A stretch of 64,000 nt of DNA from Candidatus Kaiserbacteria bacterium (GCA_016182485.1 JACPGH010000005.1:1-64000); one strand, 5' to 3'; counted from the stretch's first letter, positions 1 through 8,936 are shown. A program made the numbers and translations. The notes: a model not told the origin generated them from the sequence alone.

Positions 1-1103
1 AACGTGCCTCTTGGCTGCCAGCCGGATATCGCACCGGCGTTGTCAACAGCGTAGCCGGATAAAGTGTTATTTGTAGTTGGCGAAGCGAAGTTGGGGTTGA
101 ATGAGACGTTAAACGTGGCGGTAAGGGTATTGCCCGAGACGGACGCGCTGCAGGAATGAAGGTTGATATATTCAGGCCCGAATCCTCCTCCATAGATGAC
201 GCCTTGCCCGCCTCCGGTGCAATCCATATGCGACCCCGGTTTATAGTCAGTGTTTCCCCAAGACGGCAATCCCCGGGAGGGATCGAACCAACTAAAGTAG
301 CCTCTGTGCTGTCCCGCGTTCACCCCTTGATAATTGACAATTCCGTCCGCGGCTCTAATGTTTGCTCCGCCGTTTGCGTCCGATGCCGTTACGCTGATGT
401 TGTATTTTGACGGATTGCCGCCGTTCGGGTAGACGGGAGAACTGCTGATCGTAACGTTGTCTATGGTGGGGGCGGCGTTCGGAACCGGGCAGGTGAACGG
501 CGCCGATTGCGCGTAGGTACTGCTGTAACCGCTGACATTGTTATACGAATAAACTATGGCCCAGTTATAAGGGGTTCCGGGACCGGCAGACCCCGTAAAA
601 GACGTGCCGTAGATGGGGAAAACGCTTGCATCGTAAGATGTCGGGTAAGCACCGTCGCCGGCGTAATCCAAGTATAAGTGATATTTATCGGCTCCCGAAG
701 CCGCATTCCACGCTATAGAGACGACTCCACTAGATGAGCAGGAAGCTGTTAGGCCGGTAGGTGCTGGTGGGGGCGAAGACGGGGGCGGCGTAGCTGGCGG
801 GTTAGCAGAGCCAGAGCTCGATGATTCAAGAATTCGCGCCGGCGCATTAGGCGCAGTCCTATCCGCTTCTACGCGCATCCAATTACTGCCTGACGTACAA
901 CGGAAGGTAGTAGTGTTAGAGCCGCCGCCGCCCGAAGCCCACCGATAGTAGTCGGCTAGATTTTCCGCAGTGCATGTCCATCCGCTTATAGTAATGGTGC
1001 CAAATTCCGCGCGGGCTGACGGAACAAAAATAACTAATGATAGAACGATAAAAAACAGATAAAAAATACCAGATGAAGGACGATAGTTTAAATGAATATT
1101 CAT
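1..1103 (-). CDS. Secreted fibronectin-III-like protein, 3' end beyond window
   Basis: An open frame runs leftward from an ATG at 1103 and is still open at base 1, so at least 367 residues are encoded and the C-terminus is missing. The N-terminus has a short basic start, a hydrophobic stretch (about residues 13-26) and a plausible signal-peptidase site after PSARA. A Ser/Pro-rich linker (PPSSPPPAP) follows at about residue 100. Then comes a region resembling a fibronectin type III fold (GLTASCSSSGVVSIAWNA), and then a Ca-type Ser/Asn-rich beta region. Several Cys residues could form disulfides. It is probably exported or surface bound. The exact family is not recognised. A TATAGT box lies 12 bases upstream of the start. 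Confidence 0.75.
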   Translation of the reverse strand, partial: MNIHLNYRPSSGIFYLFFIVLSLVIFVPSARAEFGTITISGWTCTAENLADYYRWASGGGGSNTTTFRCTSGSNWMRVEADRTAPNAPARILESSSSGSANPPATPPPSSPPPAPTGLTASCSSSGVVSIAWNAASGADKYHLYLDYAGDGAYPTSYDASVFPIYGTSFTGSAGPGTPYNWAIVYSYNNVSGYSSTYAQSAPFTCPVPNAAPTIDNVTISSSPVYPNGGNPSKYNISVTASDANGGANIRAADGIVNYQGVNAGQHRGYFSWFDPSRGLPSWGNTDYKPGSHMDCTGGGQGVIYGGGFGPEYINLHSCSASVSGNTLTATFNVSFNPNFASPTTNNTLSGYAVDNAGAISGWQPRGT

Positions 1104-1213
1104 ACTTTACTTCATACTATACATAAGGTTCATGAATACTTAAACGGTTATCCACCGCTACATCTCTTCCTCTCTCTTGGGGTCCTAGAGGAGGGACATG
1201 CGAGAATAAGAGC

Positions 1214-1834
1214 ATGCAGACGCTCTTCGACCTGCTCTTCCCTCCCCGGGCGGATGAGAAGATTTTGCGGGAGATACCGCTCGCAGAATTCTGCGCCCTT
1301 GAGAGGCCCGGGCTCGTGCCGGAAACACGGCCGGCGAGCGTTTCTCTCCTTACTTTCGGCGATCCGCGCGTGCGCGCGGCGCTCCATGAGGCCAAATACC
1401 ACGGGAGCGGCCGGGCCTTCCGCTATCTCGGCGCCGTGCTCGCCGATTACCTTTCCGATATGGATGAGGGGTTTACGAAATCCATCATTATAGTGCCGGT
1501 GCCGCTCGGCCAAGCGCGCTTGCGTGAGCGGGGATTCAACCAAGCCGAGGAAATAGCCCGCCTTGCTCTCCATAGCCTAGGTGAGGAACTCTTCACCTTG
1601 GACGCGTCGTTGCTTGAGCGCGTGAAGGAGACCGAATCACAAGTGAATCTGGAAAGGGAGCGGAGGGAGAAGAACATGCGCGGCGCGTTCAAAGCAACGC
1701 GCCGCGCCGATCCGGACTCAGTCTATCTCCTCCTTGACGATACGCTCACCACCGGCGCGACTCTCCAAGCCGCCATCGACGCCCTTCGCGCCGCCGGCGC
1801 CGAGCGCATCATCCCGCTCGCTCTGGCCCACTAA
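1214..1834 (+). CDS. comF: ComF-family phosphoribosyltransferase-like protein
   Basis: 206 residues. The C-terminal half has the type I PRTase signature: the PRPP loop LLLDDTLTTGATL at about residues 171-183, preceded by the ComF-type segment VPLGQARLRERGFNQAEEIA. In the ComF family this fold helps import transforming single-stranded DNA into the cytoplasm. The N-terminal Cys zinc ribbon found in many ComF proteins is missing (only FCALERP remains), so this is a shortened form. The yifB/comM-like gene at the right end of the window is another competence-associated family. The start is the first ATG that keeps LFDLLFPP, a typical ComF beginning. No clear Shine-Dalgarno is seen. Confidence 0.85.
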   Translation: MQTLFDLLFPPRADEKILREIPLAEFCALERPGLVPETRPASVSLLTFGDPRVRAALHEAKYHGSGRAFRYLGAVLADYLSDMDEGFTKSIIIVPVPLGQARLRERGFNQAEEIARLALHSLGEELFTLDASLLERVKETESQVNLERERREKNMRGAFKATRRADPDSVYLLLDDTLTTGATLQAAIDALRAAGAERIIPLALAH

Positions 1835-1857
1835 ATTTGCTATCGTGCAAAAGTATT

Positions 1858-1951
1858 GGATGGGTGTCTGAGAGGCTGAAAGAGGCGGATTGCTAATCCG
1901 CTGTACGGGGTAAAATCCGTACCGAGGGTTCGAATCCCTCCCCATCCGCCA
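1858..1951 (+). tRNA. tRNA-Ser (anticodon GCU)
   Basis: The acceptor stem GGATGGG (1858-1864) pairs with CCCATCC (1941-1947). The anticodon stem GCGGA/TCCGC encloses TTGCTAA, giving anticodon GCT. A long variable arm (about ACGGGG...CCGT) and T-arm GAGGG-TTCGAAT-CCCTC follow. The long variable arm is what a class II serine tRNA needs. The 3' CCA (1949-1951) is encoded in the DNA. Confidence 0.96.
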
Positions 1952-1978
1952 ATGATCTGTACCCTATAAAGTGGACAC

Positions 1979-2003
1979 GGGGTCGCGCCGAAGGCGCGAC
2001 CCC
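1979..2003. repeat. GC-rich inverted repeat downstream of tRNA-Ser
   Basis: An 11-bp perfect stem GGGGTCGCGCC / GGCGCGACCCC with a GAA loop. No T-run follows, so a classical terminator is uncertain. It may be a palindromic repeat or a processing/termination structure for the tRNA. The rest of 1952-2140 shows no convincing gene. Confidence 0.7.
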
Positions 2004-2140
2004 ACTGCATTCCCCCGCCGAATCCAGAATCAATACCCGCCGTGTCACTCTTGTACATCCGAGCCGCGCTCCGCGGCAAGGAGCGAATGCCGTTCGAGCT
2101 ATTTTTAAAATACACCGCTGAGTCTACAGCAAAATGCGAA

Positions 2141-2175
2141 CAGAACCCCGCCGGCGCGGCGCCGGCGGGGTTCTG
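2141..2175. terminator. Perfect 17-bp hairpin, probable terminator of the DUF378 gene
   Basis: Arms CAGAACCCCGCCGGCGC and its exact reverse complement are separated by a single base. It lies 30 bases beyond the stop codon of the leftward 75-residue membrane protein gene. T-runs on either side are weak, so efficiency is uncertain. Confidence 0.6.
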
Positions 2176-2205
2176 TTTGCAAACGCAGATGCCGAGCGAA
2201 CGAGC

Positions 2206-2433
2206 TTACATCCCCGGTTTGCAGTTGCGGCAGTCGCGCCCGTGCGTGAAGAGTAGCACGAGAGCGGAGAGACCGACTAGAAGGTATACGAGGCCCTCGA
2301 CTTGCGGCCACTGGCCGAGTACGAGATTGACGACGTTCCAGTTGGCGCCCATATACGTTCCGAGCGCCACGAGACCCCAGTTCAGGGCCCCTATGATTAC
2401 TAGGACGAACGCGATTTTGTGCAGAGCTCTCAT
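2206..2433 (-). CDS. DUF378-family small membrane protein
   Basis: 75 residues. The beginning MRALHKIAFVLVIIGALNWG matches the DUF378 (YuzA-like) family, whose members are small proteins with two membrane helices and a conserved LNWGL motif. Two hydrophobic helices are visible at about residues 6-27 and 46-63. The C-terminus carries CRNC, a possible metal or redox pair not typical of the family. Function is unknown. It ends at the 17-bp hairpin at 2141-2175 and stands alone. Confidence 0.85.
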   Translation of the reverse strand: MRALHKIAFVLVIIGALNWGLVALGTYMGANWNVVNLVLGQWPQVEGLVYLLVGLSALVLLFTHGRDCRNCKPGM

Positions 2434-2573
2434 GAAGGGTGTTAGATGGTTAAAGCGGAGGTCCGCCTGCTTCTAGTATGCTCTCTCCTACGCCTGCCGA
2501 CAGACCCCCCTGTGCAGAACTTCGAAAAGACCGCCACATCGATGCCGTACTATGATTAGGTGACAATTATGAT

Positions 2574-4256
2574 ATGAAAGAAGCAGAGACAGAAGAGAAG
2601 GACTACGAGACTCTCTCCTTGGACCCCGGCATCTTCACCGATTCAACGCGCGTCCTGACCTCCAAGGAACAGGCGAGGCGCCAGCGCTTGCTCGCAGCGC
2701 TGGCAAAGAGTTCGGAGCTCCTCGCCATAGAAAAAAGCATCGATTCAATTCTCGAGGGGATCGCGCAAAGCGTCGGCAGAGCTTTGGACGCAAAGTACGT
2801 GAATTTCTGGGATTTCACCCCGGACAAGAAAGGCGTCTATATCCGCGCGGCGTACGGCATGCAGCAGCAATACCTCGAACATTCAAAACGCGTCCCCCTG
2901 CTCCTTGGGACTGCTTGGATAGGACGCGCTATGCAGACTGGCAAGATATGGGCGACCTCGAACGTTCAAAAAGATCCTCTCCTTCCCTCCTCGTGGCTTC
3001 CGGCGGTGGAGCGGCAAGGATACCACGGGCTTGTCTGCACGCCGCTTAAGATCAAGGATCGCATCATCGGCGGCATGTGCATTTATTACGACGATATCCA
3101 TGAATTCGAACCGTTCGAGATGACCATAGCGGGCATCGTCGCCAACCAAGCGGCGACCGCAGTCGAGAACAGCCGCATTTTCGTCGAGCTCGAGGCGGAG
3201 CGCCGCAAGACGCTTTCCATCGTGCAGAGCCTGAACGACGGCCTTATCATGTACGACTTGCAGGGCGTCATAATATTCTTCAACTCGAGAGCCGAAGCGC
3301 TTCTGGGGCTCGCCGCAAAGGAGGTCGTCGGCATATGCCCCTCCGTTTCTTTTGCCGAAGGCCATATACATCGCGAGAACCTGCTTTCCATATACAGCCG
3401 GCCGCAGTCCGATTATGAGAATTGGGAGTTCAGTACGGATAAACCCTGCCGCCTAGTTCTGTTGATCACCAGGATCCCTGTCCGGGATGAATTGGGACAG
3501 CAAATCGGCATGGTGCAGGTACTGCATGACGTGACGCACGAGCGGGAAGTGGAGCAATTGAAGGCGAACTTCCTCACGACGGCATCCCATCAGCTGCGTA
3601 CGCCGCTTGCCGGGATCAAATGGGCGCTCGAAGCATTGCACAAGGATAGCGCCGGTTTCACTCCCTCCCAAAAGGCTCTCGTGGAGGAGACCGCTAAGAC
3701 GAATCAGAATCTCATAACCCTCATAAACGACCTGCTCGACGTTTCCCGCATAGAGGAAAACAAGCTTGGCTGCATTTTGACGGAGACGGATCTCGTCGCG
3801 CTCGCGAAGGAGGCCGTCAGCGAATTCAAGGAAGAGGCGACCCGCCTAGGCATCACGCTCGACCTAACTGCGCCGGACCATGCGCTTTCCGCAGTGAGCG
3901 TCGACAGGGAGAAAATGATGCTCGCCGTGGGCAACCTGATAGACAACGCGATCAAATACACCCCGGAGGGAGGAACCGTCTCCGTTACCCTTGAAGAAAA
4001 GGACGGATCGCTCTCGCTTTCGGTACGGGATACCGGGATCGGCATAGCCGAAAAGGACCAGGCGTTCCTTTTCAACAAATTTTTCCGCTCTCCGAACGCC
4101 GTCCTTAAGGAGACGGCGGGATCCGGCCTAGGCCTGTATATCGCAAAGCAGATCGTAGAGATCAATCACGGAACCCTGCGTTTCGCTTCACGCCTTGGAG
4201 AAGGCTCGACGTTCTCGATCGAGTTGCCGATTGCCCCTACTCTCAAACAGGCTTAA
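2574..4256 (+). CDS. Cytoplasmic GAF-PAS sensor histidine kinase
   Basis: 560 residues with no membrane helix. Domains in order: N-terminal helical linker (1-50), GAF domain (about 50-205, ending VANQAATAVENSRIF), PAS domain (about 215-320, NDGLIMYDLQGVIIFFNSRAEALLG), HisKA dimerisation helix with phospho-acceptor His339 (TASHQLRTPLAG), and a HATPase_c domain with the N box (VGNLIDNAIKYTPEGG), G1 box (DTGIGI) and G2 box (GSGLGLYIAK). It therefore autophosphorylates on histidine and signals to a receiver. No response regulator follows on this strand. The closest candidate is the single-domain receiver at 4852-5253 on the other strand. It overlaps the end of the convergent DUF1097 gene by four bases. 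The input signal is unknown. Confidence 0.93.
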   Translation: MKEAETEEKDYETLSLDPGIFTDSTRVLTSKEQARRQRLLAALAKSSELLAIEKSIDSILEGIAQSVGRALDAKYVNFWDFTPDKKGVYIRAAYGMQQQYLEHSKRVPLLLGTAWIGRAMQTGKIWATSNVQKDPLLPSSWLPAVERQGYHGLVCTPLKIKDRIIGGMCIYYDDIHEFEPFEMTIAGIVANQAATAVENSRIFVELEAERRKTLSIVQSLNDGLIMYDLQGVIIFFNSRAEALLGLAAKEVVGICPSVSFAEGHIHRENLLSIYSRPQSDYENWEFSTDKPCRLVLLITRIPVRDELGQQIGMVQVLHDVTHEREVEQLKANFLTTASHQLRTPLAGIKWALEALHKDSAGFTPSQKALVEETAKTNQNLITLINDLLDVSRIEENKLGCILTETDLVALAKEAVSEFKEEATRLGITLDLTAPDHALSAVSVDREKMMLAVGNLIDNAIKYTPEGGTVSVTLEEKDGSLSLSVRDTGIGIAEKDQAFLFNKFFRSPNAVLKETAGSGLGLYIAKQIVEINHGTLRFASRLGEGSTFSIELPIAPTLKQA

Positions 4257-4813
4257 GCCGTTTCCTTATCGAAGACGGTTCTCTGCGCGGCGCCGTACAC
4301 GCCTTCGCCGGCAAGGATCACGCGGCGCAAGAAGGCCGTTGCGAGCCCGATGAGGAGACCGAGGAGAATTAGCGCGCCGTACGGCAGCATGGCCCTAAAC
4401 GCCACTTCGAGAGAATACGCTCCGGCAAATCCGCCGAAGACATACGCGAAGTAGCCGGCGTACGAGAAGAAGTAGGCGGGCGCAAGCTCGAAGAGACTGG
4501 TGAGCTCGAGCATGACGATCGTGAAGGCGACGAAGAATACAGTGAGCGGCAAGGCCCACGTGCCTCCCGAGTAGGTGCTGATCTGCGGAGCGACCCAGAG
4601 CGTCACATAGCCGAACACAATGCCGCCCAAGAGACCGACGATTTCTTTCGGGAGCCGCCTGAGTTTCGTGGCATCTGGGTCGTAGACGAAGTACATCGGC
4701 CAGCTGATGAACGGCACCCACAACGCGAGGCTATAATACTGCCCGGCGACGATCCACAGAGCGGCAACCAGAGCGACAATGAGCGCGACCGGAATAAATT
4801 TGGCAACAGTCAT
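4253..4813 (-). CDS. DUF1097-like integral membrane protein
   Basis: 186 residues with about five or six hydrophobic helices and few charged residues. The arrangement, with the first helix at residues 8-25 and then SWPMYFVYDPDATKLRR, resembles DUF1097 (YcdZ-type) membrane proteins. The assignment rests on overall similarity only. The start is favoured by TAAACT (4820-4825) six bases upstream of the ATG, the leaderless pattern seen across the window. It lies between the sensor kinase and the response regulator and could belong to the same signalling locus. Confidence 0.6.
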   Translation of the reverse strand: MTVAKFIPVALIVALVAALWIVAGQYYSLALWVPFISWPMYFVYDPDATKLRRLPKEIVGLLGGIVFGYVTLWVAPQISTYSGGTWALPLTVFFVAFTIVMLELTSLFELAPAYFFSYAGYFAYVFGGFAGAYSLEVAFRAMLPYGALILLGLLIGLATAFLRRVILAGEGVYGAAQRTVFDKETA

Positions 4814-4851
4814 ATTCGTAGTTTATTCGTAAATAATGGCACTGGGACCGG

Positions 4852-5253
4852 TCAAGGGCCCGCATGCCGGCTCACGATATCCTCGACTTTCCCAGTTATC
4901 TCCTCTATCAAGCTGTTTGCTTTGACCAGATAGCCGGCCGCGCCCAGATCAAGGCCGCGCTTTATTTCCTCTTTGCTGCCCAGATTTGAGAGAATGAGGA
5001 TTGGGATAGATTTCGTCGATTCTCCTCTTTTCAGCTCGCCCAAAATATCGAAGCCGTTGGCCCCGGGCAAGACAATGTCAAGGAGCACGATATCCGGCTT
5101 CCAGGACTGCACCTTTTCTACGACCTGCCTCCCATCCGTAATAAGATCGACGTCAAACCCTTCCTCGCGCAAATGGTTCGTGAGTACACCCGACAGGAGA
5201 GAATCATCTTCTACGAGCACTACTCTGCCTTTCTTGCCTTCTGCCGGTGCCAT
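4852..5253 (-). CDS. Single-domain response regulator (CheY-like receiver)
   Basis: 133 residues, one receiver domain and nothing else. The acidic pair is E15/D16-D17 (LVEDD), the phospho-acceptor is Asp59 (VLLDIVLPG), the switch residue is Ser89 (LILSN) and the conserved lysine is Lys111 (LVKAN). With no output domain it must act by protein contact. The nearby GAF-PAS kinase is the natural partner, though it is on the opposite strand. A perfect TATAAT (5260-5265) ends six bases before the ATG with no Shine-Dalgarno, so the mRNA is probably leaderless. Confidence 0.93.
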   Translation of the reverse strand: MAPAEGKKGRVVLVEDDSLLSGVLTNHLREEGFDVDLITDGRQVVEKVQSWKPDIVLLDIVLPGANGFDILGELKRGESTKSIPILILSNLGSKEEIKRGLDLGAAGYLVKANSLIEEITGKVEDIVSRHAGP

Positions 5254-5306
5254 TCTTTCATTATACGAGCGCGGGGGAGGCTTGCGGGAGCTATCAACAG
5301 CACTGT

Positions 5307-5987
5307 TCAGGCGCGGGAGCTGGCATCCGAAAGGATCAGGCCGTCGTCCATCTTCACGATCCGGCCGGTAACGCGGGCGTATTCCTCCTCGTGAGTGACC
5401 ATGATGATCGTCTGCCCGACGGCGTGGAGCTCCTTGAATATCCCGATGACGCGAGCGGAGGACTCGCGGTCGAGATTGGCGGTTGGCTCGTCGGCAAAAA
5501 GCACTTTCGGATCGTGCGCGATCGCCCGGGCGATCGAGACGCGCTGCTGCTCGCCGCCCGAGAGCTGGGAAGGCAGGTTCAGAAGCCGGGGGAGCAGTCC
5601 GACGCGCGAGAGCGCCGCCGTGGCCTTCGAGCGGGCGGCTTCCTTCGCGTATCCCTGCATAAGGAGCGGCAGCATGACGTTCTCGAGCGCGGAGAGTTCC
5701 GGCAAGAGCGCGTAGTCCTGAAAAACGTAGCCGAAAGAAAGCAGACGTATCTTGATCTCCTCGTTCTGGCTCATGAGACGGGTCGAACGCCCTTCGACGA
5801 ACACGTCCCCTCCCGAGGGCTCGTCGAGAAGCGACAGCTGATAAAGCAGCGTGCTCTTCCCCGCCCCCGAGCGGCCCATGATAGCGACGAATTCTCCCTG
5901 CGCGACCTTAATATCTATGCCTTTAAGCACCCGCGTTTCGCGCTCGCCGTCTTTAAAACTCTTCACCAGCTGTTTGGCTTCAATCAT
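5307..5987 (-). CDS. ABC transporter ATPase, MacB/LolD type
   Basis: 226 residues. Walker A is GRSGAGKST (about residues 38-46), the signature is LSGGEQQR, Walker B is VLFADEPTANLD, and the H-loop is VTHEEEY. This set and the short length fit the LolD/MacB/FtsE group, which drives FtsX-like permeases in extrusion or envelope processes. It is the last gene of a leftward operon after the adaptor (7345-8859) and permease (6083-7342). Unusually, 95 bases of tandem repeat separate it from the permease. Confidence 0.95.
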   Translation of the reverse strand: MIEAKQLVKSFKDGERETRVLKGIDIKVAQGEFVAIMGRSGAGKSTLLYQLSLLDEPSGGDVFVEGRSTRLMSQNEEIKIRLLSFGYVFQDYALLPELSALENVMLPLLMQGYAKEAARSKATAALSRVGLLPRLLNLPSQLSGGEQQRVSIARAIAHDPKVLFADEPTANLDRESSARVIGIFKELHAVGQTIIMVTHEEEYARVTGRIVKMDDGLILSDASSRA

Positions 5988-6080
5988 GGTTCGACTACGC
6001 TCACCATAAATGTTCGACTTTGCTCACCATAATGGTTCGACTACGCTCACCATAAAATGTTCGACTTTGCTCACCATAAA
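5988..6080. repeat. Four tandem 22-25 bp units inside the ABC operon
   Basis: Units of the form TTCGACTACGCTCACCATAA and TTCGACTTTGCTCACCATAA alternate, so the array is two copies of a roughly 47-bp dimer. It fills the whole gap between the permease stop and the ATPase start. In the gene direction each unit reads ATGGTGAGC. The last ends right at the ATPase ATG, giving a weak GGTGAG ribosome site. It may be an expanded intergenic repeat or an RNA-processing or translation-tuning element. Confidence 0.9.
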
Positions 6081-6082
6081 TA

Positions 6083-7342
6083 TCAATTGCGTCCGAGAAT
6101 GGAATCGAGCGTATTCTTGCGCACGATCATCCGCGCCGGAAGATAGCCGGCGATAATGGTCGTGAGTGTGAGGATCGCGATGCGTATGAGTGTATCTGGG
6201 ACCGGCGCGACGAGGATGGCGTTGCTGATCGGCAGGCTGATCGGATGCGCGGAAATATACGGAACGAGAAATCCGTACAGTATGGCGAATCCGATACCGC
6301 TGCCGATAATCGCGTAAAAAAGGGATTGGCAGACATAGGAAAACTCGATCGCCTCGCCCGATATGCCGATGCCCTTCAAGATGCCTATGAATTTCCGCCG
6401 CGTGAGCGCGTTGATGAATATGACGATGAAGATAGTTATCGCGGCGACGGCGAGGCCCACCGAGCCGATCGCGTTGCCGATGGCGGCGAACGTATTCGTG
6501 ATCTCCGCGATCCCGTTCGGAATCGCGTCGAGGAAGGACTGCACCTTGGCGTCTTCGCCGAGGCCGCTTCGCAGGAGAAGGTCCCGGAAGGCTTCCGCGT
6601 CGGCTCCCGGCGCGAGCTTGATGGCGATCTCGTCCACGTTCTGATCGGTCCGCCCGGCGAGCTGGGCGAGCTCGCGCTCTAGCATAAAGACCTTGAGCGC
6701 GAGCGGCGAATTCGCCGTAGTGACGAGAATGCCCTTCACCGTAACGATTCGAGTGGACCCGTTTACCGTAAGCCGTATCTTCGTGCCCGGATAGACATTT
6801 TTCAGGGGCGTTAGCGTGGGCATTTCCCCGAAAGAATAGCGGTCCACGAACTGCGAGCCGAGTAGGACGGCATCATAATCGCCGGGCGAGAGATATTCGC
6901 CCTCGGCGACATACTTCGCCAAACCGGAGAATTTATTCTCGGCGACCGGCTCTATGCCGGTGATAGAAGCCGAGGTCGAGTTGGGCTTCTCGGAAAAATC
7001 CGTGCGGTTCTGATAATTCGCTTCGAGCGTGCCGCCCGCGATAGTCCGGTACGCGATCTTCTCCGCCTCCGGCAGGCTGCGGACTAGGGAAAGGATCTCC
7101 TGGCTGTTACCGATGTAATCTTCCGTGGCCAGCGCGGAGAGATACACGTCCCCGGTTTCGAGCAGCCGGAACTGGTCCGTGATGCCCTGCACAATGCCTA
7201 CCAAGATGCCCGTCACGATGACGAGATTTAGGAAGGTGAGCAGCATCACGAAGACGATGAGCGAGGTCGTCCAAAGGCTCGCGCGGCGTATCTGCCGCAC
7301 GGCGAGAAACCAGCCGACGCGGATATTGGTAAGCGAGAACAT
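6083..7342 (-). CDS. FtsX/MacB-type ABC permease
   Basis: 419 residues. An N-terminal membrane helix (about residues 24-52) is followed by a large extracytoplasmic domain (about 60-280) and three C-terminal helices (about 285-315, 335-360, 382-405). This is the FtsX/MacB four-helix layout. The gene starts two bases after the adaptor stop, so the two are co-translated or coupled. Together with the adaptor and ATPase it forms a MacAB-like exporter or envelope-maintenance machine. The substrate cannot be told. No outer-membrane channel gene is present, as expected for a cell without a classical outer membrane. Confidence 0.9.
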   Translation of the reverse strand: MFSLTNIRVGWFLAVRQIRRASLWTTSLIVFVMLLTFLNLVIVTGILVGIVQGITDQFRLLETGDVYLSALATEDYIGNSQEILSLVRSLPEAEKIAYRTIAGGTLEANYQNRTDFSEKPNSTSASITGIEPVAENKFSGLAKYVAEGEYLSPGDYDAVLLGSQFVDRYSFGEMPTLTPLKNVYPGTKIRLTVNGSTRIVTVKGILVTTANSPLALKVFMLERELAQLAGRTDQNVDEIAIKLAPGADAEAFRDLLLRSGLGEDAKVQSFLDAIPNGIAEITNTFAAIGNAIGSVGLAVAAITIFIVIFINALTRRKFIGILKGIGISGEAIEFSYVCQSLFYAIIGSGIGFAILYGFLVPYISAHPISLPISNAILVAPVPDTLIRIAILTLTTIIAGYLPARMIVRKNTLDSILGRN

Positions 7343-7344
7343 AC

Positions 7345-8859
7345 TTACGGCAGTAGCGGCGAGAGCCGAATCACGTCGCCCTCCTCGAGCCCCGACACGA
7401 TCTCTATCTGTCCGGTCGAGGGAATCCTGCCGGTTGTCACCGGGCGGTTCTCGGTACGCCCGTCTACGACAACTGTCACAAATTTGCCAAGAACACCTTC
7501 TCCCACGGCTCCGATCGGTATGACGATCGCGCCCGAGAGCGTACCGGTCGTGATAACGACATCCGCCGTCATACCGCTCCGGATGCGTGAGTCTCTAGAT
7601 AAAAAAGCGAGGGTCGTTTTATACGTGGGAACGCCGTCTTTAACGGTTTCTGCCGGATCGACCGCGATTACTTTCGCAGGGAAAGCGGCTCCGGAACCGT
7701 ATGCGTCTAACGTCGTCGTCGCCGTATTGCCGACCGTGACCGTTCCGATGGCGACTTCGGGAACGAACGTCTCTATCTGAAAGAGCCCGTCGCTCTGCAT
7801 GGAGATCAGGGCGTCCGACGGCGATACTATGGAGCCGGCTTTAGCGTCCATACGCGTCACTATGCCGTCAAAAGGCGCTACGACGCGCGTCTCCGCGAGC
7901 GCGGCCGCCGCGCTCGCCACCTCCGCCTGCGCCGCGGCCACCGCCGCTTCTTCGGCGGCGACCGCTTCGAGCGTCGGACCCGCTTGCTTGAGCGCGAGCG
8001 TTTTTTCCGCCGAGTCGAGAGTAGCGCTGTCGGCAGTTATGGCAGCGGCGGCCGCGTTTATGCTCGTACGGCCGGCGGCGATATCAGTACCGTACGATGT
8101 GAGCGACGCCGCCGTAACAGTGCCGCTCGGCAATCCCTGATTTACCGCCGCGCTTGCATCATTTAAGAGCGCCAGCACCCGCGCAAGGTAGGCTTGCGCC
8201 TGTTTGGCCGAGGCGGCGGCGTTGTCATTCGTCAATCGCGCGACCATGAGCGCCCAAGCCGCGAGCGTCTCCTCGACTGCGACACGGTCGCGCTCGAGCG
8301 CCGACTTGAGAGTCATATTAGAAACAAGGAAGGTAATCCTCGGATCTTTTGACCGAGAGTCGGAAAAGAACTGATCCACCTTCGTGCGCACAGTATCGTC
8401 GGCAGTCGTATAAGCGCTTCGGATGGAGTCGAGAAGCCCGGCGCGCGCGTTCGTGACCGCGATAGCGGCCACCGCGACTTCTTCAGATCGCGTCCCGGCT
8501 TTAAGCGAAGCCAGATCCGCCTGCGCCTTCTTGAGCGCCGCCTGTTTCTGCGAAAGAGCCGCGGCCAGATCGCCGTTCTCGATCTGAGCAAGCATGGTGC
8601 CCGCACGCACTCTTTGGCCGACTGCGGCGTAGGTACCGGAAATTCGACCGTTCGCCGCGAATCCCAGGCGGACGTCCTGCTTGGCGGTTACGGTCCCTGA
8701 CACGTTTACCCGCTCGACGACGTTTGCGCGGCGTACGGAGAGCGTGGCTCCCGAGGCGCCTCCCCTGCCGAAAAAGAACCAGGCAAGGAAAAGGACTACC
8801 GCCAGAGCGAGCGCGTAGCGCCATCCTCGAGCTGCCAATCGACGGAGGGAGAGAATCAT
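7345..8859 (-). CDS. HlyD/MacA-like adaptor (membrane fusion) protein
   Basis: 504 residues. One N-terminal membrane helix (about 13-30) is followed by a biotinyl-lipoyl half (VSGTVTAKQDVRLGFAANGRI). A long Ala-rich helical hairpin (about 100-330) comes next, then the second lipoyl half (VVAPFDGIVTRMDAKAGS) and beta-barrel and membrane-proximal domains. The hairpin is longer than in many MacA proteins. It is the first gene of the exporter operon. Extended -10 TGG-TAGACT (8867-8872) ends seven bases before the ATG, so the operon mRNA is probably leaderless. A divergent gene starts at 8937. Confidence 0.92.
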   Translation of the reverse strand: MILSLRRLAARGWRYALALAVVLFLAWFFFGRGGASGATLSVRRANVVERVNVSGTVTAKQDVRLGFAANGRISGTYAAVGQRVRAGTMLAQIENGDLAAALSQKQAALKKAQADLASLKAGTRSEEVAVAAIAVTNARAGLLDSIRSAYTTADDTVRTKVDQFFSDSRSKDPRITFLVSNMTLKSALERDRVAVEETLAAWALMVARLTNDNAAASAKQAQAYLARVLALLNDASAAVNQGLPSGTVTAASLTSYGTDIAAGRTSINAAAAAITADSATLDSAEKTLALKQAGPTLEAVAAEEAAVAAAQAEVASAAAALAETRVVAPFDGIVTRMDAKAGSIVSPSDALISMQSDGLFQIETFVPEVAIGTVTVGNTATTTLDAYGSGAAFPAKVIAVDPAETVKDGVPTYKTTLAFLSRDSRIRSGMTADVVITTGTLSGAIVIPIGAVGEGVLGKFVTVVVDGRTENRPVTTGRIPSTGQIEIVSGLEEGDVIRLSPLLP

Positions 8860-8936
8860 CAGCTGGAGTCTACCACTGCCGGCATTTATGTAAAAAGTCG
8901 GACGGCGCCCAGAGCACGTCGAGTATACTAAGGGTA

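Noticed and set aside
1117..1945. Several leftward frames over comF and the tRNA
   Set aside because: They lie antisense to a recognisable gene or across the tRNA, are Arg/Ser rich and show no family motifs.
5988..6080. Short CRISPR array
   Set aside because: Units are head-to-tail with no unique spacers.
8724..8936. Upstream extension of the histidine phosphatase frame
   Set aside because: It overlaps the start of the adaptor gene on the other strand and lies before the TATACT box that sits seven bases from the ATG at 8937.
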